A stretch of DNA of 64,000 bases from Dysidea avara (lineage: Eukaryota > Porifera > Demospongiae > Dictyoceratida > Dysideidae): NCBI RefSeq assembly GCF_963678975.1, contig NC_089281.1, forward strand, positions 23,106,765 through 23,170,764. Reading direction: 5' to 3'. This document shows, one piece after another, positions 47,840 to 59,928 of this stretch. The translations under genes were made by a program, and so were the position numbers. The notes beneath the pieces were generated by a model. The model did not search any database. It had not been told where the DNA came from and was given only the letters and a program-made list of their open reading frames with translations. Each line of letters begins with the position of its first letter. The first letter of the stretch is position 1.

Positions 47840-50195
47840 GTCAAATACCATCAACAAACAACTTCAATCATGCATTGACAACGTATTGCAGTAACACGTT
47901 GATGTTATTTATCCTAACAAAATGATTATTTTATGGTAACTAAGTGCATGCGTATCCGGCTGACTGACCTACACAACATGTACAGACTGATATTTGGTTG
48001 GGTGTACAATTTATTGACTGTACATGCAAACAAACTACAAATGTTAATTCAGTGTTGTACAAAGGGAAACTTTGAAGTTTGAAATTTGGCAAGCAACCAG
48101 AGTTGCCTATTCTCACCTTCAACATGGTTAACTTGCATGAAGCTAGCTACAGTATATACGATTTTTTGAACATTAGCTTGTTACTTGATTTCATCATAGA
48201 TAATGTATGCGTTCCTAGATTTTTCAAACCACTTAGGAATACATACATTATCTATTGATTTCATATAGGTTAGCTAGATAAGGAGTAACTTAGAAAAACA
48301 TGACTAGGTTGATTAGGCCATTGTTAATTTTATGTTATGTCTCACCACCTAACTTTAGTCATCATTAAGAGTTTTCACTATTATTAAATTTTCATTGCAA
48401 TGTTTAATGATTGTATACAAGTTTTAAGGTTGCTTACATAGGAAAGGGAAGGCTACATAGATGGGCTGAAGACCAACCTTGATGTAAGGAGAAGGTACTT
48501 TAAATTAATCTATCGAGAAGCGAAAGTGTTGACACTTACACTTTTCCAAATTAATAAACAATTGAGATACTCTAATCGAGCATTCAGCTAACTCTAATAC
48601 GACAGTCAAGTGCGTGTAAGATTGTAGTGAATCCCACCCACACTGATTTTGGCTAACTTTCTGATCTGAAACATAAATGTGGCCTTAACTAGATTTTTAA
48701 AATCACTTAACAATCATGATATGCTGTGTCACATAAATTCAGGATAACTGGTAAATACATGTGATCATCACATGGCACAACATAACAAGAAGATGCCCAT
48801 GTTATATATTTCGGTAGGCATGCATCTTACAGCTATGTACCAAATATTAAAGGCTACTTAGTTGGTGATTCACCAAATTCTCTTCCTACGCCAAAGTTTC
48901 CTTCCGTTAAAAAAATACAATACATAATAATACAATAATAATCATGTATAGTGTTGGTAGTTCAGAGTAGTCTCCTGGGGATCAGTGTTCATGACCTACA
49001 TGTGTGTGGATAACACATCATAGTCTCATAATTATGCGGTACACATTTATATAGTAATTTTTAAATGAATGAGATTTGGTAAGGATTGATCCAATGGATA
49101 CTTTTAGGCTGCGCATGGTAGAGCAATGACAAAAACTGTAATGAGGCCATATCAAATTAATTTAATTTCCTGGACTCTATAGGCATGACCTGGCAGTAGG
49201 AATTCTCAAATTACTTTAGACTTCTCTATTGGAGTTCTTGGTGCAGAGACTATGTCTAATTCCCATGACTACTTGTGCAATACTGGAGCTTACACAGAAC
49301 CATCTTAGCACTCTGCCAAGGTAGGTGATACATGGCCTGCTATAATTTTGCAGTCCAAATACTCTAAAGTTGAACTGGCCTAATAAAATAACCCTGTCAG
49401 TAAATAGAGGAATCTACATCATCCCCAGAAAGAGGCAGTATTATCAATTGAACTGTCACCCTCCCCCATAGGCTTCTGTGAAGCTTGGAAGTGATGTGTT
49501 AATTGTTGGATAAAATTTGGGGCAGATAAGGCTTGAATATATTACACATCTAAATATAACCCAATATTTACCTTTTTATGGTCATAGACTTGATGGGGTG
49601 TACTCCATGTCCAATACGAGCTGAGAGGTCCTTCGTGGATCAGCACACTTGCTATAGGGGTGATCATGTCATGTCGCTACATACTCAATTAGGGCTGCAG
49701 CAATTCTGACATCAGTATATCAGGCCGCTGTGTCAAAGTATTGGAATCAACTGTGGTACTGATTGATCAGATTGTGTAATTAGTCTATCAGATGTGAAAG
49801 CAAAACAGCTACCACTTGTACCTGCCTATTATGCTGGCTACTGTAAATGTCAAGTATAAACAATGGGCAGAATCATTTCCTCTCCTGAAATTACTCTGCA
49901 AATGTGTCGAATATAACTCTTATACAGCAATCAGAGAGTAGCACATCTTGTGACTGTATCATTAGAATATACAATACAGTTACTTATCAAATAGTTTATC
50001 AATGAGTACCATTCATAGAGTACAGAAGAGTGCTGTTAGTGTAAGTATTGGCTAACTTTATTATGACGTCCTATGTTATCATGAGGTTAACAAATGTATA
50101 TATTTAAGATATTTGTAGTTGCACATGCGTATTCTCAGGTGAGTGCTTGAAGTAAACACAGTCCTATTTACACATAATACACGTGTGCCACTTAC
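47840..50195. other. No gene recognised; small inverted repeats
   Basis: Contains a hairpin at 48197-48254 (TAGATAATGTATGCGTTCCTA and a near-perfect inverse) and a 20-bp motif variant at 48566-48585 (GATACTCTAATCGAGCATTC). Long AT-rich stretches follow to 50195 without coding signal. Confidence 0.45.
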
Positions 50196-50362
50196 CGTTT
50201 GTTTCTTGTCTCCACAACTTCGTGAGCATCCTTACTGATTTGTTGTGTTTTAGGAGTATACTTACTGGCTTTTTGTGTTTCTGGAGTATCTTTACTGGTT
50301 TTATGTGTCTCTGTTACAGTCTGAGTGGACTGCATTGTGTTGTTTTTTGATGTACCCTCCAT
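50196..50362 (-). CDS. Hydrophilic Thr/Lys-repeat exon
   Basis: Minus-strand exon between acceptor TTATTCAG and donor GTAAGT. It encodes about 55 residues with an internal 9-11-residue repeat (HKTSKDTPETQKASKYTPKT, then QQISKDA). The sequence is disordered and Thr/Lys/Gln-rich. It may continue the gene whose basic first exon is 52432-52878 on the same strand, but intervening exons were not confirmed and frames at 50390-50803 with hydrophobic stretches could belong to it or to nothing. Confidence 0.35.
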
Positions 50363-50854
50363 CTGAATAATATACAAATCCACTACAAGCTAGCTAGCCA
50401 ACAATATTGAAAATGTACACTGTTCTTTGATTACCAGTTCCTCATGGATAACAAATAATAAAAAAAGAAGCTTACTTGTGGGTAGTGATATAACACAGAA
50501 TGCAATTATATGTACCGTAGCTAAAATAGGAGATTTAAAGAAATTTTTCACAGCATATAATTCACAAGCTCCTAGCATAAGTAGCATAGCCTTTCGTACA
50601 TATCAGAGTTAAAACGATCAGTACACTGAATGATTGAAATACTTAAATACAGCCAATACTCTTAATAGAGCAGTGTCATAACCAAAAGCTGTATTTTTTT
50701 TGTCTATTTCCTTAGAATATACCTGCCATGTAGCATTGACCCTTTGTGGAGAGTGGAGACACCTTTCGCTAAGCAAGATGACATAAACAACGGATGTGAT
50801 CAAAAGCAGAATCAGGTCAGACTCTGATATTTTACAAAGAGAAAACTACAGAGA

Positions 50855-51803
50855 CGATATAAAAGCTGGACTGGATTCTGGACTCAGTGGCAAGTTGTGT
50901 CTCTTTTCCCACTCCTATTTATGCCCACCAGCATCAGTGGAGCAACCATACCAGCCTTGGTAATCATAGCTTAAGCCCTTATATCTGGAGTTCAATTTGT
51001 CAGTGAAAAGTATGGTTAGCCCTGGTGATCAGCCTGGCTACACCACTGCCAGCGTATGCAACTGCTGTTACTACAAATTAATGTCAAACCACATAAAAGC
51101 CCACCCAGGTGCTGTGAATCAGGTTTAACTGACAAACTCTACTAGCAGCTTTCTCAAGCAGCTATGCACAGAATCAAGGTCTGTCAAGCTACCTACTACC
51201 CCAGCTTGCTAAATTTAAAGTGGTTAAATCAAAATACCCTCAAAGAACACTAGCTACTCTAGTAGAACATCCAAAAGATTTTTTTTAAATACCACTGTGT
51301 GAGTTAAAATTGTTTGGGGGCTTAAAATAAAAACACCATTCCAAAGCAACTACTTGTGACTACTATGTAACATCATTGAATTACACACTTGACACTAAAT
51401 ACTTCCATTTACAACTACTAACTTAATATTTGACACATTAAATAAAATAATAATAATATACGCTGTTTACCATCACGAGGCTTAACCCCCTCCCCCACCC
51501 GACCTTTATTTCAATGGTGAGATAAGAATACATGTACAGGTCAAGAAGAAATAACAATTTCAACCCATTGGACATTGGTCTTTTTTAATTTAGCAGGTAG
51601 GTCAGCAGCTAAACAAGTCTCAAGTTGAACATGCTCTGCCTGAGGAAGCTGCTAGTGGAGTCTATCAGTCAAACCTGATTTGTAGGGAACATCTAATTTT
51701 GGCTTTTACATGGTTGATATTTGTAGCAGCAGCAGCATACGCCAGTGGATGTAAACAGGGGACGAGAGTGGCACTGAGTCCAGAGTCCAGTCCTGCTTCT
51801 TAT
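50855..51803. mobile_element. About 0.95-kb inverted-repeat element of the CTGGACTGGA family
   Basis: Left GCTGGACTGGATTCTGGACT and right, inverted, AGTCCAGAGTCCAGTCCTGC bound the segment (about 35-bp arms). The subrepeat CTGGACT links it to the hAT-like element at 22995-23803. Confidence 0.6.
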
Positions 51804-51879
51804 AGCAGATAAGACCCAGCTGACCTGGACAAAATGACCAAATCTGGTTTCAACCCCTGCCACCGGCAGCCATTATTAT

Positions 51880-52302
51880 CAGTGGACTAGACTACTGGAC
51901 TGACGTTTTTGCACATTCTATGGTTGGACTTATGAGCTGCGTGCGATTCTAATAAATTCAGTCACATACAGTAGACCAGCTAGCACAAGTAGCTATGGCA
52001 GGCAAAAAGAATTCTTCCATTTTGAAATGACTGTGTGTATTAGAAAGAAGTTAAGAGATGGACTTAGATTGCACATAAAGCTCTCTTGTCAACTAGTAAG
52101 TTAATTGCTGGTTAACTGTTACTGTCACATTCCCATACACCAGGGTAAGGAGTAAGAGCTGCAGAACATAACATAAACAATATTTCATTGCTTGATTCAG
52201 CATTTATTATATAGTGTTGCAAGTTCCCTAAGGCCTAGGGCCCTTCACTAGCAGGATTTCATAAAACCAACCATAGTGCTAATGCGTCAGTCTAGTCCAG
52301 TG
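51880..52302. mobile_element. About 0.42-kb relative of the hAT-like element
   Basis: CAGTGGACTAGACTACTGGA then CATTCTATGGTTGG at the left, and inverted CCAACCATAGTGCTAATGCG and CAGTCTAGTCCAGTG at the right. Same subterminal phrases as 22995-23803 but shorter, so an internal-deletion derivative. Confidence 0.65.
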
Positions 52303-52431
52303 AGTTGAACACGAAAGGTCAAAGGTACAGTAGACTTTTTACTTATATTTGTGTTTGATGCATTACAATAGCTGGCAGCATGCTGACAGGCAGTCTAGCT
52401 AGAGGGTGGGGCTATGATATAGCATACTTAC

Positions 52432-52878
52432 CAATTGTTTCCGCTCCCGCTCCGCTTTCCTCTTTTGTCGACGCCTTTCAGCTGCACGCTCATTCTCCAT
52501 CCGTCGCTTGATTGGATCTTTTCTTCGCTGCTGTTTGCGTAGTGCGTCACGTTCTCTTTCTCGTTTCCGATATTCTGGGTCTTGTCTTCGTCTTTGTTTG
52601 CGTAATTTTTCGGCCAACTTTCGTGCGAGGGACGCAGTGGGCTTCTTACTTGTCTTCGGCGTTTCTTCAGGAATTGAAAGTGTCACTATGATTATTGGTT
52701 CTTCCCTGTTCTGTGGAACAAGTGGCATATAATCATGATGTTCTATGTCTTCTCCAATAAGTTCTCTCTGACTTTGTTTGCATTGCGCATCACGTTCTTT
52801 TTCTCGTTGTCTTTGCCTTCGCTTAAGTAGCTTTGCCTGATGTGTAATGTACGCACAGGATCGCTTCATCCTAGGCAT
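52432..52878 (-). CDS. Basic protein first exon with STPR-like repeats
   Basis: 149 codons from ATG at 52878 (MPRMKRSCAYITHQAKLLKR) to a phase-0 GTAAGT donor. It contains at least three Arg/Glu-rich repeats of about 20-24 residues spaced by DPEYR- or DPIKR-type signatures (RRRQDPEYRKRERERDALRK, QQRRKDPIKRRMENERAAER). These resemble the 23-residue STPR repeats of FMBP-1-type DNA-binding proteins. A charged linker (EETPKTSKKPTASLARKLAE) separates an N-terminal and a C-terminal repeat block. The frame is open further upstream to 53082, but that part has no repeat character and the ATG fits. Likely nuclear; downstream exons not firmly identified. Confidence 0.55.
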
Positions 52879-53222
52879 TTTCACAAAACTTCGAACAATA
52901 TTTGAACATAAACACTGCTGCTTGGCGCCCTGGGCGCTTGGTGTGTCATACGAAAACTGGCTCTCTAACTTCCGTTCCCGCCTCCCAAAATAATTATTTG
53001 AACCCCCAGACAAATAAATTATTCTCCGGCAAATCAAAATGTTTGTGGTTGGAAAATAACTAAATTGGTATAGCTGCTGCATGCTGTGCCTGTGGTATCA
53101 TTTGTCGAAAGATCCAACTGATCCAGAGTAGCTAGCTAATATTGCATGGTCTTGCTGCTGCTAAGGTGGCTTGGTTATAGCTAGTCAGATGCTGGCTGTG
53201 TTGAACAGGAAACTCAGTAACG

Positions 53223-53316
53223 ATGGCTGAACTTATAGGAGAAAAAACAGGCAGCATTCATTCATTTGGAAACTCTTTGATTGGACTCAGAGGACTGGTA
53301 CTGGTCAGTGATGTGA
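53223..53316 (+). CDS. Possible first exon, divergent from the STPR-like gene
   Basis: ATG at 53223 opens about 31 codons (MAELIGEKTGSIHSFGNSLI) up to a GTGAGG donor-like site. No following exon was found. Support is only the start codon, the donor and the head-to-head position. Confidence 0.2.
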
Positions 53317-53570
53317 GGGGGCTTTGAGAGTCACTGAATGACTAACTGCATGGAGCTATATACTGAGCTATATAGGTAGAGGTATTCTATAAATCAAATT
53401 TGATTTTAATTTAACAGCAAATGCATGGCCTCGCCAAGTATCTCTAGTGGATCAGCTTGTCCTCCTTTCTTCTTCATAGCTATAGTAGTAGTACCTGTAG
53501 CTGCATGTGGAAGGTACAAAAGGGACCAACTCAGCTGAGTTTGGAGGCTCCAAGTGTTGGGAATCTGGTT

Positions 53571-53942
53571 CTATGACAAATTAAACAAAAAGAAAAGAAA
53601 AAAAACCTGTTGGTGACAATTACCCACTATAATCACACCAAAACAATCATAAATCATTGTCCACATCAGTGGGGTACCACAATCAAAATACTTCTTGCCA
53701 TCATATAAGAAGCTTCTTGAACCATGCAAGTCAACAAACCTCTTGCAAATCCTGTTTCTCAAACATATATATTGCCAGCTCAAACCTCTCTTTTGTATAC
53801 GTTTTATTAACAGGCTGCATGAAACCTGTGTAGTAGGGGGTTCTAAAAAATAGCTGCCGGCCACTCTAACTTTCTCCATTAATCCAGTAAGCAGTCCTCT
53901 GAAATGCACATATATAGCAAGATGTTCCTTTTTTGTATCCAT
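53571..53942 (-). CDS. Unassigned minus-strand frame
   Basis: A 123-codon open frame with plausible protein composition in its middle (RICKRFVDLHGSRSFLYDGK, then KYFDCGTPLM) and a phenylalanine-rich end read from an A-rich tract. The frame may be an exon ending before that tract. No domain recognised. Confidence 0.2.
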   Translation of the reverse strand: MDTKKEHLAIYVHFRGLLTGLMEKVRVAGSYFLEPPTTQVSCSLLIKRIQKRGLSWQYICLRNRICKRFVDLHGSRSFLYDGKKYFDCGTPLMWTMIYDCFGVIIVGNCHQQVFFLFFLFNLS

Positions 53943-55020
53943 GTAACTGTGTTTGCATGTTTTAATTTGCTTGAGTTATGTAGTTTTTGTACTGTTGTGT
54001 TTGTGGGTTGAACTGATAAAGATTAATTCCTATGATCATATATTAAGGAGAGACTCCAACTCATGATGCCGACATGCACCATTGAGTTTACAGCCATGCA
54101 CTATGTACCGACTATATTACAATTATAGTAACGTACAGCTCTCCATGTGAATTGTATATCCACCAAGTTAAGCATACATAATTGTACACTACACTGAATA
54201 AACATCAAGATCGAGATACTCTAACAGAATAGTCCATCAGGCAAACATTATGAGCAATAGTAGCTACTCTAATAAACTGTTAAAACTAGCCTCACATTCA
54301 ATTTTGGAGGGTATAATGTTTAAAATTTTCCTAGGTGGTATGTAGTTAGCATACAGAAAGCCAAGAAATTCAAGAATTGAGATATCCTAATAGAGAAGTC
54401 ACCCTAATACAGCACATTATACTGTGATGAACTGCTGAAATCACTCTCAGATTCAATTTCAGCGGGTCTAATTTTCCAAAACTTTCTGGGGTATAGCATG
54501 CCCTATAGGTCGGCATGCTTTGCATGCTAGTGTGCAAATTATTGTGCTTTCACACACCAAGGTATATACTATTATATACGTCTAGCTAACATACACATAT
54601 ATAATAGCATTATTATTATTTTTACTTTAATTTTAGATTCCTAAAGTGTAGCTAGCAAATTTATTAGGATTAGCCATTAAGTTTGTACATTTCCCAGAGA
54701 AAAAGCTGTGTATGAGCAATCCTGTTTACCATTCTTGCTATAATTATAATGTTTGTGATCTTATTTATAAACTATACTGTTTTAGTTGTATAGTCATCAG
54801 TTATCACATCACAAGTATAGGCTATAGCTACACGGTAAAAACAAACTAGTGAAGGTCACTACTAATGTCTGCCACAATACTTACTATTTTTGTGTAGTGA
54901 CGTTCACTACTACGTAGTGCAAAAATAGGAATAAAAACGTGTCTTTGAGACGGAAGGCAGAACCTGTACACAAGGTGTGTACCTAAATTTTTTTGTACTT
55001 TTTCACATCAGGGTAATACC
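53943..55020. other. No gene; two 20-bp motif variants and a hairpin
   Basis: GATACTCTAACAGAATAGTC at 54214-54233 and GATATCCTAATAGAGAAGTC at about 54380-54399 are variants of the dispersed motif. A small stem (GTGAAGGTCACTACT and AGTAGTGACGTTCAC-like) lies at about 54851-54918. Confidence 0.55.
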
Positions 55021-55345
55021 AAGACGGGGGGGGGGGGGGTATACAGCTACACTATGAAGACTATACACGCTATGTTTGTGTAAGGTTGGTAGTACGTTAT
55101 ATTAACCATTTGCATTTATTAGATCTTCATGAGATGAATCAAATGATGAGGCAGCTCTCTTTAACCTCTCCTGTGTTTCACTCAAAACAGCTTTCAACTG
55201 AATATTTTCCTTAGCGAGTTGATCATTCAAGCTCATCACATCTGCTTTCTTGAGCCTCATTCTTCTTATATAGCGCTTACACAAACATAATGTGTATAGT
55301 ATTCATAACAGTGTAGCTGTATATCTCTCCCCCCCCCCATCCCAT
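55021..55345. repeat. Inverted-repeat unit enclosing a coiled-coil frame
   Basis: A G run (about 55026-55038) plus ATACAGCTACACTATGAAGA...CTATGTTTGTGTAAG is mirrored by CTTACACAAACATAATGTG...CAGTGTAGCTGTATATCTCTC plus a C run (about 55330-55338). Arms are about 60 bp. The sequence between encodes the frame described at 55102-55284. Confidence 0.75.
55102..55284 (-). CDS. Coiled-coil terminal exon candidate
   Basis: About 60 codons ending at a TAA, with a heptad-like stretch (KADVMSLNDQLAKENIQLKA then VLSETQERLKRAASSF). A short C-terminal coiled coil after a basic segment (KRYIRRMRLKK) is what GABA-B-like class C receptors carry after helix 7, and a weak class C-like exon lies upstream on the same strand (56574-56810). 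The link is speculative. The frame sits inside an inverted repeat, so it could instead belong to a transposable element. Confidence 0.35.
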   Translation of the reverse strand: MCKRYIRRMRLKKADVMSLNDQLAKENIQLKAVLSETQERLKRAASSFDSSHEDLINANG

Positions 55346-56573
55346 CTTACACGTTTTTATGTGCTCGTACATGGTTCATGTTTGCTTTGTTGCATTATTA
55401 GTCTCTGTAAATAATAACACGCACACGTCCATAACATTATATGGTAGTACGTATTTATGCAATTTGCATTGCTATAACTAATGTCAAGTCCACTTCCCTG
55501 CAAACCTGCATGTACAATCAAATGAATTGTTAACCATGCAGCATAAAACATTCATGAGCATATACAGTAAATATTATTTTGGCTTAGATTATTTTTCTTC
55601 CTTGGTTAACATGAATCTTATTGACCGACTTCATTTTAGCTGTGATTCAGCCAATGATATTCAGAGGATGTACAAAGATGGCTCATTCATGATTGAGTAT
55701 TGCATGCTGATACTATATCTGTAATGGTATGTCGGTCAATTTATATAACCGATATTTCATTTAGGTAGTAGTATCAGTACTATGGTATCAGTACATAGCC
55801 TTATTGGGAACACAGAAAACTATAGACATGAAGACACATGCAAGTAAAGAAGTGCTGAAAGTCCTATCACAGTCAGATAACGGCACAAGTTCAAAATCTA
55901 CTGATTGTGATGAACTACCTAGCTAGTGCCAGTACTAAACCAGAGTAGCAACTTTAAGGATAGCATAGTATAAAGAGTTCTAATATAAAAAGAGAGTATA
56001 CTCTCATTTTATATTGTAAACTCTTGATAGTATCAGTAGATTGCATATATATAAGTAAAGCAATTAATTTTTATTCCATATGATTACATCATGTTCATTC
56101 CTCTAGTTTATATATAAACCATTAAACATTAGAATTTCAGCTATAGCATTGATACAATGTATTTTTCAGTGAAATGAGGTCATCTTGTAAATCCAAGTGT
56201 TCTCATAATAATATGTAAATAATTATGCAAGCAAAATTGATGAGAATACAATACAGTGAAACCTGTGTATAAAGGACACCTTGGGGTCAACCAAGAGTGT
56301 CCTGATTTCCAGACCAATTTACATGCTAAGCAATATTTTGTGACCATTACCAAGTGTCCACATTATGATGTCCTAATTACTGTATGTGTAATTACAATAA
56401 AGTGACTGGTCTGGGATATTTTACTGGTTCATGAATATTTAGTTCCCTTGATCACTGTGACAGATTATGCATGATTGACATTCTAAAGTATCACCACCAT
56501 CCCACTAAAGTCCTACATCTAAGTGAGGATATAGTAGTTAAACCCCAGGAATGAACCCAGTAGGTCAAAATCC

Positions 56574-56810
56574 TTAAATTTGAAGCTGATTTACACATTT
56601 GGTTGGATCAAAGGACACATCATATATAGCTGCAAGCACAGCAAAATTGAAACCATACGCAACTTTACTAGCCTCATTGTACAGTCTTTCAGGTTGGTTG
56701 TCCATGTAGGCCAAATGTAAAATGTGAATAGAAATAACCAATGAAATTTCACACCAGGTGGATGAAGCTAGTTTAAACTGAAGGCTACTGATCTCATTGG
56801 CTACTTTCAA
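56574..56810 (-). pseudogene. Possible class C GPCR-like membrane exon
   Basis: Hydrophobic frame SLVISIHILHLAYMDNQPER then LYNEASKVAYGFNFAVLAAI. The NEA-SKVAYGFNFAVL phrase resembles the start of helix 6 in class C receptors (FNEAKxIxFxxY). Only one such block is found, without the neighbouring helices, so this is a weak assignment. Confidence 0.25.
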
Positions 56811-57016
56811 GCATGTGACTTATAATGCTTTGTTTTCCTGGTCAACCAACCGGAAATAGACTGTAGTTTCTGATGAAGTAAAATGCTTCAAAGTGTAGGA
56901 TAGAAGGCATGTCATAACATGTATCAAGACCTCAATTTAGCAATTGCCACATTGTTTATGAAATCAAGTGCTTCAAAGCATGGAATAGAAGCCATATAAA
57001 CCCTACACCTGCACTC

Positions 57017-57071
57017 GTAGGATATCTGTTATCAACACCTCGGCCTTGGGTTGATAACAATAATATCCTAC
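57017..57071. repeat. Imperfect hairpin
   Basis: GTAGGATATCTGTTATCAAC and GTTGATAACAATAATATCCTAC pair with a small bulge around CTCGGCCTTGG. Confidence 0.75.
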
Positions 57072-57770
57072 TTGCAGAACATAATTGCTTTTACAATGAC
57101 ACATTTGTGAGTAAATAAGAAGTAAAGCTTTTTACATTTTTGAATCACTAGCTATCACTACATTAATTGCTCAATAATATTCCTTAATATAAAATCTCTT
57201 TGAAAAGAATTACGCATTTTCATCTTCTTGAAATCAATGGTCTTTACCACGTTCCCTAACACTAAAACCTATACATCTTATCTATCAAGGATTACGTTAA
57301 ACGTTGCCCCATTTCCATATGGAAGTTACAGAGATATGTTTATTTATGTCATGCAATGCCACTATAGTGGCCAAAGAACTATATAGATATAGCAATGGTA
57401 CCAGTTATCTCTATACCGGACCACTTAGCGCTCATATATCTGATGGGCCCATCACTCTGAAGATATCAGTGGAATATCTATCAGTAATCAGGAGATAACT
57501 AACACTTTCATTCAAATGTTAAATTGAGAAACCAATTCTACAAGTTTGAATAACTGATGTTTCATCATGAGCAGATAATTAAGCACTGCTAAGTACACTG
57601 GCTCTCCACTATAGGGCAAATTATAAAGTTTGCTGACATTCCTGCAACAGGGAAAAATTAGGAAAATTATTGGAGAAACTGTTATAGGAAGTGATCTATC
57701 AGCTAGCAATAAAAATCTTCCACTGTGACCTGTCTGCTTTCTGATAACAAAGCGTGCCATTACATTACAG

Positions 57771-57945
57771 TACCACTCAAACGCAACGTTGTCTTGTGAA
57801 AGTACAAACAATTAAATTTAAGGGTGTGGCACCTGTTTTGCTCGCGAGTATTCATCCCATTTTGTTTGGCGAGCAAAACGTGTACCACACCCTTTAATTA
57901 TCGCTCGTACTCTTGCAAGACGATGTTGCGTTTGAACAGTATGTA
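57771..57945. mobile_element. 175-bp fold-back MITE
   Basis: Left ACTCAAACGCAACGTTGTCT ... AAGGGTGTGGCAC ... TTTTGCTCGC; right, inverted, GCGAGCAAAACGTG ... ACCACACCCTTTAATT ... AAGACGATGTTGCGTTTGAA. Arms are about 80 bp with a 20-bp loop. Confidence 0.85.
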
Positions 57946-58825
57946 CCATATTTAAGTGATCAAAATTGTACTAAGGATCCATAAAATCCTTACAAAAACA
58001 ATACTACATTATTGTTTCACTGTTTTCTGGACATTCTAAATACTTGGTAACTAGTAAATGTGCAGTATTTCTAAAACGTACATTTGTGGTATTAGGGCTA
58101 CACACAAAACTCCTTCCGCCAAGTTATGGATGACAGTTTTTTATTGTAGCAACTGGTCAAATATATTTCATTGGACTTATTTATTAACAGTTTTCTGGGC
58201 ATGATTCCTTCTATTTGGGCCACCATCCCATTGACTTTGAGGGAAAGAGGTGTTACTGAAGGATGGTCTGCCCTTCGCCAACTCCTGCAGCGACATGTTA
58301 CTAACACTTGACTGTTATATATGTAATCATGCGTGCATTTAAGTAAGTGTGGGTGCATGCATTGGCTGACTAGCCTCACATAAAACAACAACAGAGTGCA
58401 CAACATATAGACATACAGATTGACATTTGATCACAAAATATGATTAGTTATATGCATATGACTGTCATTACATGTGAACAAACTAAATTTGATTGACTAC
58501 TTATGATCATGTATAGTGTTGGTGTTCTGAGTCTTCTGAGTTGTGCCTGATCACTGTGACCTACGACAACATATCCACACATGTATGATACATTTTTATC
58601 AAACAGTATGGTAGTATAGTTTAAGTAGGATTCCCCCAAAAACGACGTGTGCCGCCTAAAATGCTGCCTTTAAAAATCATTCTAGAAACATCTTACATCA
58701 TGAAAATCACCTTTACGGAATAACATTAGTCATCTAATATGAAATACAGCATTAAAAAAAGAAAACACTTACCGGTGACCGGATATAGAATCTTTTTAAA
58801 AATCTCCAAAACTTGAAATTTCGTC
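57946..58825. other. No gene recognised
   Basis: Frames at 58098-58406 and 58448-58639 lack domains. Nothing else seen. Confidence 0.35.
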
Positions 58826-58914
58826 TCACTCACTCACTCACTCACTCACTCACTCACTCACTCACTCACTCACTCACTCACTCACTCACTCACTCACTCA
58901 CTCACTCACTCACT
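58826..58914. repeat. (CACT)n microsatellite
   Basis: About 22 uninterrupted tetranucleotide units. It produces an artefactual LTHS-repeat frame. Confidence 0.97.
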
Positions 58915-58945
58915 ACAGTCGCAAGCCTAGAGCCCAAACAAAGCA

Positions 58946-59365
58946 GTGCACAGTCACCATTTTACGCCACAACAACAAACTCACTGGTGGGATGTGTCTT
59001 TTGGGATTCCGACGAGTGTACGCCCTGTGCGCCTTGTCTTTCCTTTCATCTTCAATCAGGTTGGTTGTCTTCTTCAAGCATTGAAACCATACCGAGGCGT
59101 TAATTTTCAGTATCAACACTTTTCTGTAGATACTACAAAATTATTTCAGAAAGTGCTTATGCTGCTGAAAGAGGGGGCACTTATAATTTCAAGTGTTGCC
59201 CATGAAACATTAAGGCTGCTGAGTTGTCACTTCGGCTTTTACCAATGCCTGGACTGCAATCGACGAAGAGAATTGTTAATTAATAGAAGGACTGATACTC
59301 AACAGCTTGTTCCTCTAAACACACTGACTCAAGCACTCAGTGCCGACAGTGAGACCAGCAAGTGA
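58946..59365 (+). CDS. Unassigned plus-strand frame
   Basis: 140-codon frame with GC content above its flanks and plausible composition (TLRLLSCHFGFYQCLDCNRR). It starts just after the microsatellite and has no recognised domain. It may be an exon of an unknown gene or a transposon scrap. Confidence 0.2.
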   Translation: MHSHHFTPQQQTHWWDVSFGIPTSVRPVRLVFPFIFNQVGCLLQALKPYRGVNFQYQHFSVDTTKLFQKVLMLLKEGALIISSVAHETLRLLSCHFGFYQCLDCNRRRELLINRRTDTQQLVPLNTLTQALSADSETSK

Positions 59366-59696
59366 TTGGATAGTACTCAGGTGGAAATTGTATTACTTCA
59401 TCCTGTTAGTTGAGACTAAACTCCAGACAACTGAAAGGGCTTGTTCATTCGAAATTCCGGCCCAGGTGAATAGAATGCGGACCATCGTACTGACACAGGT
59501 CATAGATCTAAGTGCCATGCACTGCTACTACGATCAAAGGTAAAAGTAAGCTATGCACGCTACTACGGGCCTATGTGCTTCCAATTTTGGCACAGTATGT
59601 ACTTTAATAAGCTGTACAGGAGCTAGCTCACAAGTTACACTGTAACCAGCTGTGCTACAACAAAAAACTAAACCAACTAGTATTTTTTTAAATCGT

Positions 59697-59928
59697 TAAT
59701 TTAAAAATGAAGTAGAAATCTATCCAATAAAAAGTAGTGAAACAAGAGATGAATGATAGTATTACAGCATAGTTCGATGGGAAAGTCCCTACTTTGGCAC
59801 ATTAGCTATAATTTTGCTCAATGCCAAAGTAGGGACTTTCCCATTGAGCTATGCTGTAATACCATCATTCATCTCTTGTTTCACTACTTTTTATTGCATA
59901 TATCCCTATTTCATTTTTAAATTACAAT
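59697..59928. mobile_element. 232-bp MITE
   Basis: Arms of about 100 bp: AAAAAGTAGTGAAACAAGAG ... TATTACAGCATAG ... GGGAAAGTCCCTACTTTGGC and inverse, around a short loop at about 59806-59822. The right arm ends CTATTTCATTTTTAAATTA. A piece of the same family may lie near 260-330. Confidence 0.9.

Noticed and set aside
57512..57811. 99-codon minus-strand frame as a receptor exon
   Set aside because: It overlaps the MITE at 57771-57945 and has no recognisable receptor motif.
58813..59103. Open frame with LTHS repeats
   Set aside because: It is a translation of the (CACT)n microsatellite.
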